Source: Phaeobacter porticola (GTDB lineage: Bacteria; Pseudomonadota; Alphaproteobacteria; Rhodobacterales; Rhodobacteraceae). Taken from it: DNA of 64,000 nucleotides. This document shows, piece after piece, positions 1 through 9,303 of this stretch; position 1 is the stretch's first letter, and every line of letters begins with the position of its first letter. Below the pieces are notes generated by a model. That model was not told the DNA's origin. It did not search any database and saw only the letters and a program-made list of their open reading frames with translations. Made by a program: the position numbers and the translations under genes. The stretch is taken from assembly GCF_001888185.1 (NCBI RefSeq), contig NZ_CP016364.1, forward strand, positions 2,170,001 through 2,234,000, written 5' to 3'.

Positions 1-47
1 GGTGCGGATGGGCGCGCGCAGAGAGATGCCACGCGCGCCATCGGCAC

Positions 48-2171
48 TCAGCTCTGGCGGATCAGCTTCAGGATATCCTGCGCCGCTTCGGGGATATTGG
101 TGCCGGGGCCAAAGATCGCCTTGACGCCATTGTCATAGAGGAACTGGTAGTCCTGCTGCGGGATGACCCCGCCGCAGATCACGATGATATCCTCTGCGCC
201 CTGCTCTTTCAGCGCCTTGACCAGCTGCGGGGCCAGCGTTTTGTGACCCGCCGCCTGTGACGAGATCCCGACCACATGCACGTCATTGTCGATGGCGTCC
301 TGTGCGGCCTCATCCGGGGTCTGGAACAGCGGGCCGACATCGACGTCAAAACCGATATCGGCAAAGGCTGTGGCGATCACCTTGGCGCCACGGTCGTGAC
401 CGTCCTGGCCCATCTTGACCACCAGAAGACGCGGGCGACGGCCCTCTGCCTCGGCAAAGTCCTCGATGGATTTCTGAATGGCGGCAAAGCCTTCGTCGCC
501 CTCATAGGCGGCACCATAGACACCGGCGAGCGTCTTGACCTCGGCGCTGTGACGTCCGAATTCCTTTTCCATTGCCATGGAGATCTCTCCGACTGAGGCC
601 CGCGCACGGGCGGCTTCGACAGCGGCGGCGAGAAGGTTGCCACCTTCCTTTGCGACGCGGGTCAGATTGTCCAGCGCGGCCTCGCAGGCGGCGCTGTCGC
701 GGCTGCCGCGGATCTGTTCCAGACCGGCAATCTGGCTGTCACGGACGGCGACATTGTCAACATCGAGAATGTCGATCGGGTCTTCCTTTTCCTTGCGGTA
801 TTTGTTGACGCCGACGATCACCTCTTCGCCGCGGTCGATCATCGCCTGACGACGGGCCGCGCTTTCCTCAATCCGCAGTTTGGGCATGCCGGAGGCCACG
901 GCCTTGGTCATGCCGCCCATCTCCTCAACCTCTTCCATCAGCGCCCAGGCTTTCTCGATCAGCTCATTGGTGAGGCTTTCGACATAGTAGGAGCCGGCCA
1001 GCGGATCGACCACATTGGTGACGCCGGTTTCCTCCTGCAGCACCAGCTGGGTGTTGCGGGCGATGCGGGCGGAAAAATCGGTGGGCAACGCGATGGCTTC
1101 GTCCAGCGCGTTGGTATGTAGGGATTGCGTGCCGCCAAGCACTGCCGACATCGCCTCGTAGGCGGTGCGGATCACGTTATTGTAGGGATCCTGCTCCTGC
1201 AAGGACACGCCCGAGGTCTGGCAGTGGGTGCGCAGCATCTTGGAGCGGTCATTCTTGGCATCAAAGTCGGTCATCACCCGGTGCCAGAGCGTGCGAGCCG
1301 CACGCAGCTTGGCGATTTCCATGAAGAAATTCATGCCAATGGCAAAGAAGAACGACAGACGACCTGCGAATTTGTCGACGTCCATGCCCGCCTCCATCGC
1401 CGCGCGCACATATTCGCGCCCGTCTGCGAGGGTATAGGCCAGCTCCTGCACCAGATTGGCGCCGGCCTCCTGCATGTGGTAGCCGGAAATGGAGATGGAG
1501 TTGAATTTGGGCATCTCGTTCGAGGTGTATTCGATAATGTCCGAGATGATCCGCATCGAAGGTTCTGGCGGATAGATATAGGTGTTGCGGACCATGAACT
1601 CCTTCAGAATGTCGTTCTGTATGGTGCCCGCCAGCAGTGATTTGTCATGGCCCTGCTCTTCGCCTGCCACGATAAAGCTGGCAAGGATCGGGATCACCGC
1701 GCCGTTCATGGTCATGGAGACCGAGACCTGATCCAGCGGGATACCGTCGAACAGGATTTTCATGTCCTCAACCGAGTCGATCGCCACCCCGGCCTTGCCG
1801 ACATCACCCATCACACGCGGGTGATCGCTGTCATAGCCACGGTGGGTGGCAAGGTCGAAGGCGACGGAAACGCCCTGCTGACCGGCCGCAAGGTTGCGGC
1901 GATAAAAGGCGTTGGATTCCTCAGCCGTAGAGAAGCCCGCGTATTGGCGGATGGTCCAGGGGCGGCCAGCGTACATCGTGGCCTTTACCCCGCGGGTAAA
2001 GGGGCCAAAGCCGGGCATGGTGCCCATATGGGGCAGGTCTTTGGTATCGGCCTCGGTATAGAGTGGTTTGACATCAATACCTTCCAGCGTATTCCAGGTC
2101 AGCGCGTCCAGCGGGCGGCCGCGCAGTTCCTTTTCAGCCAGAGCCCGCCAATCGTCGGTTTTGGTCGTCAT
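48..2171 (-). CDS. scpA: Methylmalonyl-CoA mutase (adenosylcobalamin-dependent, single-chain)
   Basis: Interconverts (R)-methylmalonyl-CoA and succinyl-CoA, the last step that brings propionyl-CoA into the TCA cycle. The 707 residues match the usual full length. The N-terminal two thirds form the TIM-barrel substrate domain ([17 protein letters not shown] near residue 105). The C-terminal B12-binding domain carries DGHDRG, with the cobalt-ligating histidine near residue 592, then GGVIP. The start is fixed by an AGAGGAA ribosome site about 8 nt upstream. The upstream sulfotransferase-like gene ends 38 nt inside this one, so the two are probably cotranscribed. With pccA and pccB in the same window it completes the propionate route. 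Identification is secure. Confidence 0.97.
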   Translation of the reverse strand: MTTKTDDWRALAEKELRGRPLDALTWNTLEGIDVKPLYTEADTKDLPHMGTMPGFGPFTRGVKATMYAGRPWTIRQYAGFSTAEESNAFYRRNLAAGQQGVSVAFDLATHRGYDSDHPRVMGDVGKAGVAIDSVEDMKILFDGIPLDQVSVSMTMNGAVIPILASFIVAGEEQGHDKSLLAGTIQNDILKEFMVRNTYIYPPEPSMRIISDIIEYTSNEMPKFNSISISGYHMQEAGANLVQELAYTLADGREYVRAAMEAGMDVDKFAGRLSFFFAIGMNFFMEIAKLRAARTLWHRVMTDFDAKNDRSKMLRTHCQTSGVSLQEQDPYNNVIRTAYEAMSAVLGGTQSLHTNALDEAIALPTDFSARIARNTQLVLQEETGVTNVVDPLAGSYYVESLTNELIEKAWALMEEVEEMGGMTKAVASGMPKLRIEESAARRQAMIDRGEEVIVGVNKYRKEKEDPIDILDVDNVAVRDSQIAGLEQIRGSRDSAACEAALDNLTRVAKEGGNLLAAAVEAARARASVGEISMAMEKEFGRHSAEVKTLAGVYGAAYEGDEGFAAIQKSIEDFAEAEGRRPRLLVVKMGQDGHDRGAKVIATAFADIGFDVDVGPLFQTPDEAAQDAIDNDVHVVGISSQAAGHKTLAPQLVKALKEQGAEDIIVICGGVIPQQDYQFLYDNGVKAIFGPGTNIPEAAQDILKLIRQS

Positions 2172-3069
2172 CGGAAGTTCCTCTTGTCAGGTCGTAGGGG
2201 GGCGGGTTCGAGCCCACCGCGTGTTTGTCAGGGTCGCGCATCAGCTCTGCCAGGCCATCGGCGCCGCCATGCAGCCACATCAGGTCATCGGCGTAGCGCT
2301 CGCGCAGCGTTGCGGATTGAATGTCGGAAAACGGGCTCCAGCGGCCCTCCCCGCGCGGCAGGTCACGGGCCACATTTGGGGCCAGGCGGTGGCGCAGGGT
2401 CGGCAACCCGTCCGAGCGATTCAGCCGGTCCGCATGTGACAGCCGCGCCAGCCGCGTGCCGGTCAGTAGCGCCAGCTGCACCTCTGGCCGGTCGCCATAG
2501 GTTTCATAGGGCATCACCCAGATGCGAGCGTTTGGCATCGCACAGGCGACATCGGTGATCACGTCGCGCCAACTGCGTGGTTGGGCGGCAATCTGGCCAA
2601 GGAGATCGGCAGAGGGCAGCGGATTGCCTTTGGCGACGCTTTGCGTCAGCAGCGAGGTCCAGAATCGTTCCGGGCTGCGCAGGTTCAGCATCACATCGCG
2701 CACCTGCCCGTCAAAGGCGGCATCAAAGCGCGCCATGCGCACCCCTACACCGCCATAGAGCTGGCGCTGGGACAGAATGTTGCGGGGGGACCCCATCAGG
2801 TCGGCATCGCTGATCAACAGCTGTTTGCTGCCGCCGGCCTGTTCAGCTGCGAGGCGCAATTGCAACCGCCCTCGCGCGCGGGCCACAAGATTACGCCCGG
2901 TCACAGATACGGGCCCTGGCTGGACACCATGAAACAGCCCATCGCGGGTTTGATCAGGCCCCCAGATCGCCCATCCGTCCCGCCCCAGGGCGGCCGCGTG
3001 ATGGGCGAGAAACGCCTGAAAATACCCTGTTGCGCAGCGGTGCGCCCCAATATGCAGCATGATATCCAT
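2134..3069 (-). CDS. Sulfotransferase-like protein of unknown substrate
   Basis: A 311-residue protein starting [18 protein letters not shown]. This resembles the P-loop-like PAPS-binding start (HIGxHKTATT-x-Q) of bacterial sulfotransferase-like proteins, but the usual threonines are replaced by CATG. The frame stays open 1 kb further upstream, antisense to the DUF4174 gene. I start at 3069 because the family motif begins there and the upstream translation is low-complexity. It overlaps the mutase start by 38 nt. Neither substrate nor role can be read from the sequence. The link to propionate genes is positional only. Confidence 0.75.
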   Translation of the reverse strand: MDIMLHIGAHRCATGYFQAFLAHHAAALGRDGWAIWGPDQTRDGLFHGVQPGPVSVTGRNLVARARGRLQLRLAAEQAGGSKQLLISDADLMGSPRNILSQRQLYGGVGVRMARFDAAFDGQVRDVMLNLRSPERFWTSLLTQSVAKGNPLPSADLLGQIAAQPRSWRDVITDVACAMPNARIWVMPYETYGDRPEVQLALLTGTRLARLSHADRLNRSDGLPTLRHRLAPNVARDLPRGEGRWSPFSDIQSATLRERYADDLMWLHGGADGLAELMRDPDKHAVGSNPPPYDLTRGTSDDDQNRRLAGSG

Positions 3070-3271
3070 GGCCAACCTCGTCCCGATGTTGGCAGCACGC
3101 AGCGCGGGCCGCCGGATTAGCAGAGGTCGAGAGGATGCCACAGCGAGATTGACAATAGGGTTAATACGCCGCGCGTGCGTGTCGCGTGAGGGTGATTTTT
3201 TTGAACTGATAACGGAATTGCCCATCGCAATTGTTGGCACAGGCCATATATTCATCGCAACAGGAGAGCCG

Positions 3272-3913
3272 ATGAAACACTTGTTTGCCTTTGGAAAAAC
3301 CGGATTTCCACCCTCAATCCCGCGCGGCCTGCTGGCGCGTCCGCGACCTGCCGGAATGCGCAACGCGCCGGGCCTTGGCTTGGGTCTTGGGTTGGCGACG
3401 GTGCTCAGCCTTGCGATGCCCATAGAGGGTCGCGCACAACAAGCCCCAGAAGCGACTGAAGCGGCGGCAACACCAGCTATCACCGCCAGCGATGGCGCGG
3501 CCAGCGTGACCATAGAGACAAACGCAGAGGCCCCACAGGAGGATCCCGTCACCCGGTTGATCCAAGACGGGGACAGCGTCGATCTGGACAGCCTGATGTG
3601 GCTGCGCAGGCCGGTTGTGATCTTTGCCGACAGTCCCGCCGATCCGCGATACCACGAACAGATGGAATGGCTGAGAAACGGCGCTGAGCCACTGCTGGAC
3701 CGGGATGTGATCGTGCTGATAGACACGGATCCCAGCGTCAAATCCGCATTGCGCAAGAAGCTGCGACCCCGGGGGTTCATGCTGGTGCTATTGGGCAAGG
3801 ACGGCGGCATCAAGCTGCGCAAACCGCAGCCGCTCACCGTGCGCGAGTTGAGCCGGAGCATCGACAAGTTTCCAGACCGGCTGCGTGAGGTTGAGGAACG
3901 GCGCGAGAATTGA
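3272..3913 (+). CDS. DUF4174 family exported protein
   Basis: A 213-residue protein. AGGAGA four bases before the ATG fixes the start. A long N-terminal region ending in a hydrophobic stretch (LGLGLGLATVLSLAMPIEGRA) looks like a signal peptide with an Ala-x-Ala-type site. The mature part begins with an Ala/Glu/Thr-rich linker and ends in a compact alpha/beta domain (LRRPVVIFADSPADPRY ... RGFMLVLLGKDGGIKLR) characteristic of DUF4174. Function is unknown; the fold resembles thioredoxin-like domains. It is divergent from the sulfotransferase-like gene and convergent with the lipoprotein at 4058, with a tandem repeat in between. Confidence 0.8.
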   Translation: MKHLFAFGKTGFPPSIPRGLLARPRPAGMRNAPGLGLGLGLATVLSLAMPIEGRAQQAPEATEAAATPAITASDGAASVTIETNAEAPQEDPVTRLIQDGDSVDLDSLMWLRRPVVIFADSPADPRYHEQMEWLRNGAEPLLDRDVIVLIDTDPSVKSALRKKLRPRGFMLVLLGKDGGIKLRKPQPLTVRELSRSIDKFPDRLREVEERREN

Positions 3914-3922
3914 GCCGAAGCC

Positions 3923-4030
3923 CGCGGGCCTGCGCCAGACCGGAAGGCCGCGCCAGACGTGGGGCATACGCTAGACGTGGGGCCTGCGCCAGACGTGGGG
4001 CCTGCGCCAAACGTGGGGCCTGCGCCAAAC
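3923..4030. repeat. Six-copy 18-bp tandem repeat
   Basis: Six head-to-tail units of 18 bp (3923-3940, 3941-3958, 3959-3976, 3977-3994, 3995-4012, 4013-4030) with core GGGGCCTGCGCCAGAC. The last three units are nearly identical and the outer ones have diverged. It lies between two convergent genes. The period is a multiple of three, so all frames read as hexapeptide repeats (LAQAPR or GAGPTS), which explains spurious open frames across it. No function assigned. Confidence 0.9.
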
Positions 4031-4057
4031 CCTGTAATGGTGCCGGGCTGGATCACA

Positions 4058-4585
4058 TCACGCCCCCCCGCCCTGCGCGTAGAACAGGCGCCGGTTTGTG
4101 CGGTCAACAACGGCCATGAACCGCGCGCGCGGTTCGTAGATCAGCACCGATTCTGGATCCAGCAGCGCGACCAAATAGGCGCGGCTCACCTCTTCCAGCA
4201 TACAGTCCTTGCCGACGATACCGGCGGCAAATATGCCGTTGCCGCGCCCCTGATCCAGCGTCATTACCTGCACTGAGACCATATTTGGCGACAGGCCTTC
4301 GACCTGAAACGCGACGGCTCTGTTGTTGTTCAGATGGCGCAGCCCGGCCTCGATCGAGCGGGCTTTGGTGAGAAGTGACGATATCCGGGTGGCTTTGATT
4401 TCAAACACCCCGGCGGCGCAGTTGTTACGAGAGAAATAATACTGCGTCTCGCCCAGTTGCACCCAATCGCCGACGGCGGCACGGGCCGCCGCCTCATCTT
4501 GCAGGGTGCAGCCCACCAGCCCCGAAAGAGCCAGCGCCACAGAGGCGACACGCGCCAGTTTGCGATATGGCTGCACCGACATCAT
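4058..4585 (-). CDS. Conserved lipoprotein downstream of pccA
   Basis: A 175-residue protein with a lipoprotein signal peptide: basic start, hydrophobic VASVALALSGLVGC and lipobox Cys at about residue 26. The rest is a small soluble domain with two further cysteines. No family recognised. The ATG lies six bases after the pccA stop codon and has no clear ribosome site of its own, so it is probably translated by coupling from the pccA transcript. Role unknown. Confidence 0.8.
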   Translation of the reverse strand: MMSVQPYRKLARVASVALALSGLVGCTLQDEAAARAAVGDWVQLGETQYYFSRNNCAAGVFEIKATRISSLLTKARSIEAGLRHLNNNRAVAFQVEGLSPNMVSVQVMTLDQGRGNGIFAAGIVGKDCMLEEVSRAYLVALLDPESVLIYEPRARFMAVVDRTNRRLFYAQGGGA

Positions 4586-4591
4586 TTCGTT

Positions 4592-6637
4592 TTATTCGAA
4601 TTCCATGATGACTTCGTCAACAGCAAGGCTATCGCCTGCCGCTGCATTGATGGCGCTGACCACGCCCTTGCGTTCGGCGCGCAGGATGTTTTCCATCTTC
4701 ATCGCCTCAATCGTGCAAAGCGCCTGACCTTCCTGCACCTCATCGCCGATCTCGACCTCCAGTTTCACCACCAGACCCGGCATCGGGCAGAGCAGCAGCT
4801 TGGAGGTGTCGGGGGCGATTTTTTCAGGCATCAGCTTGGCCAGTTCGGCCTGTCGCGGCGTGCGGACATGGACCTTCAGATCGGCACCGCGCGAACGGAT
4901 GCGGAACCCCCCGGAGATCTTGCCAACCTTGAGCACAAGGCTGTCACCACCAACGGTGAGCCGCGCCAACTGATTGCCCGGTGTCCAATCAGAGGTCACG
5001 CGCAATTCGCTGCCATCGTCAAACCGCACGGTAGAGCCATCGCGATCGGCATCCACCACCACGGCAAAATCAATGTTTTGCAAGCTGACCACCCAATCGC
5101 TGCCGACCTTGCGTTCGTGATTGTCCATCCGGCCCGACACACGGGTGCGGCGAATTTCGGCAACCCGGTGCATGGCGGCAGAGGCGGCTGCGATCTTGCG
5201 CAGGTCCTGTTCCGGCAGCTCGACCCCGTTGAAACCTTCGGGATATTGCTCTTCGATAAAGGCGGTGGTCATGGTGCCCGCGATAAAGATCGGGTGATCC
5301 ATCACCGCACTGAGGAACGGCAGATTGTGACCAATGCCCTCTACCTCAAACCCATCAAGCGCGTCGCGCATTGCCGCAATCGCCGCCTCGCGGGTGGGAC
5401 CCCAGGTGCAGAGCTTGGCGATCATCGGATCGTAGTACATTGAGATCTCGCCGCCTTCAAAGACGCCGGTGTCATTGCGCACAGCGAGTTCACCCGCAGG
5501 CGCGTCGCCCTGCCATTTGCCGCTGTCATGCAGCGGGCCTGCGGCCACCTCGGCGGGTGGGCGATAACGGGTCAGACGCCCGATGGAGGGCAGGAAACCC
5601 CGATAGGGATCTTCGGCATAGAGGCGGTTTTCAATGGCCCAGCCGTTCAGCTTAACGTCATTCTGGGTAATCGACAGCGGCTCGCCCCCGGCGATGCGGA
5701 TCATCTGTTCGACCAGATCAACACCGGTAATCAGTTCGGTAACCGGATGTTCCACCTGAAGGCGGGTGTTCATTTCAAGAAAGTAGAAATTCTTGTCGCC
5801 ATCGACGATGAATTCCACGGTACCAGCGGAGGCGTAGCCCACAGCCTTGGCCAAGGCGACGGCCTGTTCACCCATCGCGCGGCGGGTGTCTTCATCAAGG
5901 AAGGGCGACGGTGCCTCTTCCACCACTTTCTGATTGCGGCGCTGGATCGAACATTCCCGCTCCCCCAGATAGATGCCATTGCCATGGGCGTCGCAGAGCA
6001 CCTGAATTTCAATATGGCGCGGTTGCGTCACGAATTTCTCAATAAATATACGATCATCACCAAAGGAATTCGCCGCCTCGTTCTTGGAGGACTGGAAACC
6101 TTCGCGGGCCTCGGCGTCGTTCCAGGCGATCCGCATCCCCTTGCCGCCGCCGCCAGCAGAGGCCTTGATCATCACCGGATAACCAACCTCATTGGAGATC
6201 TTCACCGCCTCATCCGCGTCGGCGATCAGCCCCATGTAGCCGGGCACGGTGCTAACACCGGCCTCCTGCGCGATTTTCTTCGAAGTGATCTTGTCGCCCA
6301 TGCTTTCAATCGCGCCGACCGGCGGGCCGACAAAGGCGACGTCTTCAGCGGCCAGCGCCTCGGCGAATTTGGCGTTTTCCGACAGGAAACCATAGCCCGG
6401 ATGCACCGCCTGCGCGCCGGTTGCGCGGATCGCCTCCATCACCTTGTCGATGACGATATAGGACTGGTTGGCGGGCGGCGGGCCGATGTGGACGGCCTCG
6501 TCGGCCATTTTCACATGCAGGGACTGCTTGTCGGCGTCCGAGTAGATGGCAACGGTCTTGATGCCCATCTTGCGGGCGGTCTTGATGACGCGGCAGGCGA
6601 TTTCGCCCCGGTTGGCGATCAGGATCTTCTCAAACAT
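4592..6637 (-). CDS. pccA: Propionyl-CoA carboxylase alpha subunit (biotin carboxylase plus biotin carrier)
   Basis: Carboxylates biotin with bicarbonate and ATP and carries it to the beta subunit, giving methylmalonyl-CoA. It is 681 residues, the length known for roseobacter PccA. It begins MFEKILIANRGEIACRV, the classic biotin-carboxylase N-terminus, with the ATP-grasp glycine loop (KASAGGGGKGMRI) near residue 160. The C-terminal biotinyl domain has EAMKMEN, with the biotinylated lysine at about residue 647. The middle region is the BT linker domain of this subfamily. The open frame extends 15 codons upstream, but the family start is the ATG at 6637. A strong terminator just upstream implies its own promoter. 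Confidence 0.97.
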   Translation of the reverse strand: MFEKILIANRGEIACRVIKTARKMGIKTVAIYSDADKQSLHVKMADEAVHIGPPPANQSYIVIDKVMEAIRATGAQAVHPGYGFLSENAKFAEALAAEDVAFVGPPVGAIESMGDKITSKKIAQEAGVSTVPGYMGLIADADEAVKISNEVGYPVMIKASAGGGGKGMRIAWNDAEAREGFQSSKNEAANSFGDDRIFIEKFVTQPRHIEIQVLCDAHGNGIYLGERECSIQRRNQKVVEEAPSPFLDEDTRRAMGEQAVALAKAVGYASAGTVEFIVDGDKNFYFLEMNTRLQVEHPVTELITGVDLVEQMIRIAGGEPLSITQNDVKLNGWAIENRLYAEDPYRGFLPSIGRLTRYRPPAEVAAGPLHDSGKWQGDAPAGELAVRNDTGVFEGGEISMYYDPMIAKLCTWGPTREAAIAAMRDALDGFEVEGIGHNLPFLSAVMDHPIFIAGTMTTAFIEEQYPEGFNGVELPEQDLRKIAAASAAMHRVAEIRRTRVSGRMDNHERKVGSDWVVSLQNIDFAVVVDADRDGSTVRFDDGSELRVTSDWTPGNQLARLTVGGDSLVLKVGKISGGFRIRSRGADLKVHVRTPRQAELAKLMPEKIAPDTSKLLLCPMPGLVVKLEVEIGDEVQEGQALCTIEAMKMENILRAERKGVVSAINAAAGDSLAVDEVIMEFE

Positions 6638-6714
6638 TGGCTGTCCCTTGTCTTCGGTGTCTTCCGTGTGGCGCGGGGGCATACCCCGCCACGGTCTTGG
6701 CTTCGTCGAAACAC

Positions 6715-6751
6715 AAAAAAGGCCGCGCCGGAGTGATCTCCGGGCGCAGCC
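6715..6751 (-). terminator. Rho-independent terminator after the glycine-zipper lipoprotein gene
   Basis: Inverted repeat 6721-6733 and 6738-6751 around a 4-nt loop, followed on the minus strand by a run of six T (A run at 6715-6720). It separates the small lipoprotein gene from pccA. Confidence 0.85.
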
Positions 6752-6834
6752 TTTGTGCGGTGGATATGCAGCGCAGCCCCTTACCCGCGCTGGGCAAGCG
6801 GTCAGGCGTCAGACCTGTCTGCGGGCAAGCAGTC

Positions 6835-7038
6835 TCAGCACTTGCGCGGATTTTCCTTGCAGTAAATGACATTGGCCGCAGCACCAACGGCAGCACCTGC
6901 GACGAGGTTGCCATTGAGAAGCGCCGAGCCAACCGCACCCGCGCCGGCGCCGTAGACGACCTGCTCGCCTGTGGTGTCGCCACAGGCCGCCAGAGAACTG
7001 CACAGCGCAAATGCCGCGAGAATGAGTTTTGCCTGCAT
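6835..7038 (-). CDS. Small glycine-zipper lipoprotein
   Basis: A 67-residue protein. Residues 1-19 are a lipoprotein signal (MQAKLILAAFALCSSLAAC), followed by an alternating Gly/Ala segment (GAGAGAVGSALLNGNLVAGAAVGAAANV) typical of glycine-zipper membrane inserts, and a C-terminal CKENPRKC that could form a disulfide. AGGA lies 8 nt before the ATG. It is likely an outer- or inner-membrane-anchored envelope peptide of the entericidin/glycine-zipper type. It has its own terminator downstream. Exact role unknown. Confidence 0.8.
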   Translation of the reverse strand: MQAKLILAAFALCSSLAACGDTTGEQVVYGAGAGAVGSALLNGNLVAGAAVGAAANVIYCKENPRKC

Positions 7039-7590
7039 GGGGGTGATCCTTCGTTGTATGATCCAAGCTCTGCGCAACTGTTTGCAGCCCCGCCGACAGG
7101 AGACAAGGAAAACCGTTCTGCAACAAGGGAATGCGCAGAAGCCTGCCAAACACTGGGGGGCAATTGGCAAGCTTCCGCCTTTGCATCCAAGGAAAAAATG
7201 GGCAGGCCGCGATTGGGGGGGCAGACCTGCCCTTCCAGGCGAAGGGGCTGGATCAGATGCACGACAGGCTGACCTGTCACGATCAGAATGCACGCCCGCT
7301 GAACCAGAAACATCCCCTGAGTTGCAAAACATCCCGATTTGGCGGGAATTTGCGCAAAACGCAGCCTGCCCTGCAGGAATACGCCGAAACCTGCGCGATT
7401 TGGCCAGTTTGACCGCTGAACGATGTCACCGCCCCGCATTTTCGAGCACCGCGACGAGGCCCTATGACGCGGGTCAATGGACCTGATTGCCAATGGTAGA
7501 TTCGCCCGGATCCGACGGGCCGTGCCCCATGGTCGCGGCGCCGCAGCGCAGCCCCAACAGACATGGCTATGATCGGATCCTGCGATCATA
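7039..7590. other. Intergenic region without a supportable gene (552 bp)
   Basis: Contains only open frames with irregular composition and no ribosome sites or recognisable domains on either strand. It must hold the promoter of the small lipoprotein gene at its left end. At its right end (7568-7590) a perfect 8-bp inverted repeat lies directly after the neighbouring stop codon. Confidence 0.6.
7568..7590 (-). terminator. Hairpin at the 3' end of the 7591-7947 gene
   Basis: TATGATCG (7568-7575) and CGATCATA (7583-7590) around a 7-nt loop, immediately after the stop codon. There is no T-run, so it may be an mRNA-end stabiliser or weak terminator. Confidence 0.4.
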
Positions 7591-7947
7591 TCAGCGTTTG
7601 CTTCCACCAAAGACTTCGGGAAAGGCCAGTTCGGCGGCGGTCACGTCGATGACCAACAGCGCGTCATAGCTTGAGGGATCAAACGGATCTTCGGCAGCGA
7701 TCACTTCGCGCCCGAACAGCCAGCTGAGACGGCCCGCATCCAGATTGCCACGTTCAAACGGCTGATCGCCAAAATTCTCCCACAGCGCCTGCATAAACCC
7801 CGCATCTGCACGCCGATCTGGCGGACGGCGGTCCGGGAACCGTTCACGCTGGGTGATCGGTGTCACCCCTTTGGGGTTGGGACGGCGAATGGTGAACTGA
7901 AAATCGGTGCCCGGCAGGCGGCCGGGAAAACCGCGGTGTTTTAGCAT
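7591..7947 (-). CDS. Conserved hypothetical protein
   Basis: A 118-residue soluble protein with no signal peptide or membrane segment. The N-terminal 50 residues are rich in Arg and Pro (FTIRRPNPKGVTPITQRERFPDRRPPDRR); the C-terminal half is acidic. CGGAGG eight nt before the ATG strongly supports the start. I do not recognise the family. It sits in the pccB-pccA interval with two small lipoprotein genes. Confidence 0.7.
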   Translation of the reverse strand: MLKHRGFPGRLPGTDFQFTIRRPNPKGVTPITQRERFPDRRPPDRRADAGFMQALWENFGDQPFERGNLDAGRLSWLFGREVIAAEDPFDPSSYDALLVIDVTAAELAFPEVFGGSKR

Positions 7948-7985
7948 AATGGTGCCTCCGATCCGGCACCCCGCGGGACGGTAGA

Positions 7986-8005
7986 GTCCGGCCGCAGGGC
8001 CGGAC
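7986..8005 (-). terminator. Perfect 8-bp hairpin after the 46-residue lipoprotein gene
   Basis: GTCCGGCC and GGCCGGAC around GCAG, between the stop codon at 8017 and the next gene start at 7947. There is no T-tail, so it may only attenuate or protect the mRNA. Confidence 0.45.
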
Positions 8006-8016
8006 CCCTGTAGTGA

Positions 8017-8157
8017 TTACTTGTATTTACCGGTGTAGGCCGGCTCGACCGAGATGGGCTCGGGATCGACAACGACGTATTCTTCTTCCTGCTGTGCACA
8101 GGCTGCGACGGCTGCAAGCAGGCCCGCCAGGGCAACGAGTTTGATGCTCTTGGACAT
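8017..8157 (-). CDS. 46-residue lipoprotein
   Basis: A short gene reading MSKSIKLVALAGLLAAVAAC followed by an acidic tail with EEEYVVVDPEPISVEPAY and ending GKYK. The basic start, hydrophobic core and AVAAC lipobox make a clear lipoprotein signal, leaving about 27 mature residues. GGGAG lies 7 nt before the ATG. A hairpin follows the stop. Its size resembles other tiny Rhodobacteraceae envelope lipoproteins. Function unknown. Confidence 0.8.
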   Translation of the reverse strand: MSKSIKLVALAGLLAAVAACAQQEEEYVVVDPEPISVEPAYTGKYK

Positions 8158-8440
8158 TTCTGTCTCCCAATTGTGTCTTTGAAACCTGCGCGGACCGCGG
8201 TCGGCGCCTGCCTCATCCTCAAATTACGGATCACACATATGTGACCCGGCGCGAGAATAGCCGAGATGCGGGTGCTTTCACATCCCAAAGCTGAGTCTGT
8301 CGCCAGTTCAACAGACAAAGCTGCAAAAAAGCGCCAGTTTTCAACCTGCATCGGCGTTTTTGTGACAGCAGCTGGCACCACGACCGCTTGCGGCGACCGG
8401 GTTTCTCTCGACCAGACATTTGGTGGCACGCAGGAGAACA

Positions 8441-8857
8441 TCAGAACGCCTCCCAGATACAGCTGTCACCGTCGGGGCGATAGCTTTCGAAGAATTGTGT
8501 TGCAGAGGCGTCCATCTGACCAAAAGCCACATCGCGGTCCGCCAAAGAGATCACCACCCGCGACGGATCAAGGTCATGTTGGCGTAAATAGGCCAGCGCA
8601 AGCGTCTGGCAGAGGTAATCCATATCCGGGGCAGCCTGCTCATAGCTGATCAAAGCCGCGTCGCGGGCAATCTGAGGCGCGAGAAAGCGAAACCGCACCC
8701 ACAGCTCCCCGGTGCCCTCATCCAACAACACCTCTTGCAGGCTGACATCCTGACCCGAGGGCAAATCGACCGGCAGCGGATTGGCAAGAGCCGATGACAC
8801 CAGCAGGGCACCCCCCGCAACAACACCGAAACCGGCGTGAAGGCACCGCCGCGCCAC
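8441..8857 (-). CDS. DUF6497 family exported protein
   Basis: The predicted protein has a hydrophobic stretch (FGVVAGGALLVSSALA) that would be a signal peptide if translation starts at the GTG at 8857. The mature part (VDLPSGQDVSLQEVLLDE ... RFRFLAPQIARD) and the C-terminal SYRPDGDSCIWEAF resemble Rhodobacteraceae DUF6497 proteins. The frame is open to an ATG at 9022, but that would bury the signal peptide behind 55 non-conserved residues. No good ribosome site is visible at either start, so the 5' end is uncertain. Function unknown. Confidence 0.65.
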   Translation of the reverse strand: MARRCLHAGFGVVAGGALLVSSALANPLPVDLPSGQDVSLQEVLLDEGTGELWVRFRFLAPQIARDAALISYEQAAPDMDYLCQTLALAYLRQHDLDPSRVVISLADRDVAFGQMDASATQFFESYRPDGDSCIWEAF

Positions 8858-9303
8858 ATCCGCAGACGACCCTAGAAGGCGGACAAAAGGCACGTCCAAT
8901 AGCGATGTGATGACAGGCTCATTACCGCAGCCCCGACCCCAAAAACGATGGGCTCCTCCTGTCGGGGCTGCAGGCGCTGCACACGCGGTGCGCGCTGTCC
9001 GATATGAGCTGGCGCGGATCATGAGACAGATTCGGCTCTGGTGTCAAACAAAGAGGCCAATTTGAGCGCAAACAATTGAGATTGCTCAAATTGATCGCAT
9101 TTTGCGAACAATCCGGCCAGATTTGCAGGGATTGGTTCCAGTCCATTGATATTCAACGGGCTTTTGCCATCACCACGGCACCCCATCCCGGTATTTCCAA
9201 GCGCTGACATCTTAGGTGTATCCTCATAAACCCTCACAACCAAGGCGATATTTACCTTTGACCGCAAGGGTCTGGATCAGGAAATCCGGAACATGTCCGG
9301 GTG
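8858..9303. other. Region between the DUF6497 gene and pccB
   Basis: A minus-strand open frame (9019-9267, 82 codons) has no ribosome site or recognisable similarity, and I do not call it. Just after the pccB stop is a short inverted repeat (CCGGA/TCCGG around a 5-nt loop) followed by TTT on the minus strand, a weak terminator candidate. Confidence 0.5.

Noticed and set aside
1..47. GGCGCGCG/CGCGCGCC inverted repeat after the mutase gene
   Set aside because: Could be a terminator, but there is no T-run and the sequence to the left is outside the window, so I did not call it.
3834..4028. A 64-codon frame encoding LAQAPR repeats
   Set aside because: Produced by the tandem repeat alone; it lacks a ribosome site and overlaps the end of the DUF4174 gene.
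2134..4110. A 658-codon open frame on the minus strand
   Set aside because: Only the last 311 codons match a protein family; the first half runs antisense to the DUF4174 gene and through the 18-bp tandem repeat, whose period keeps all frames open.
9019..9267. An 82-codon minus-strand frame between the DUF6497 gene and pccB
   Set aside because: No ribosome site, no recognisable segment and no operon spacing; it could be real but is not supported.
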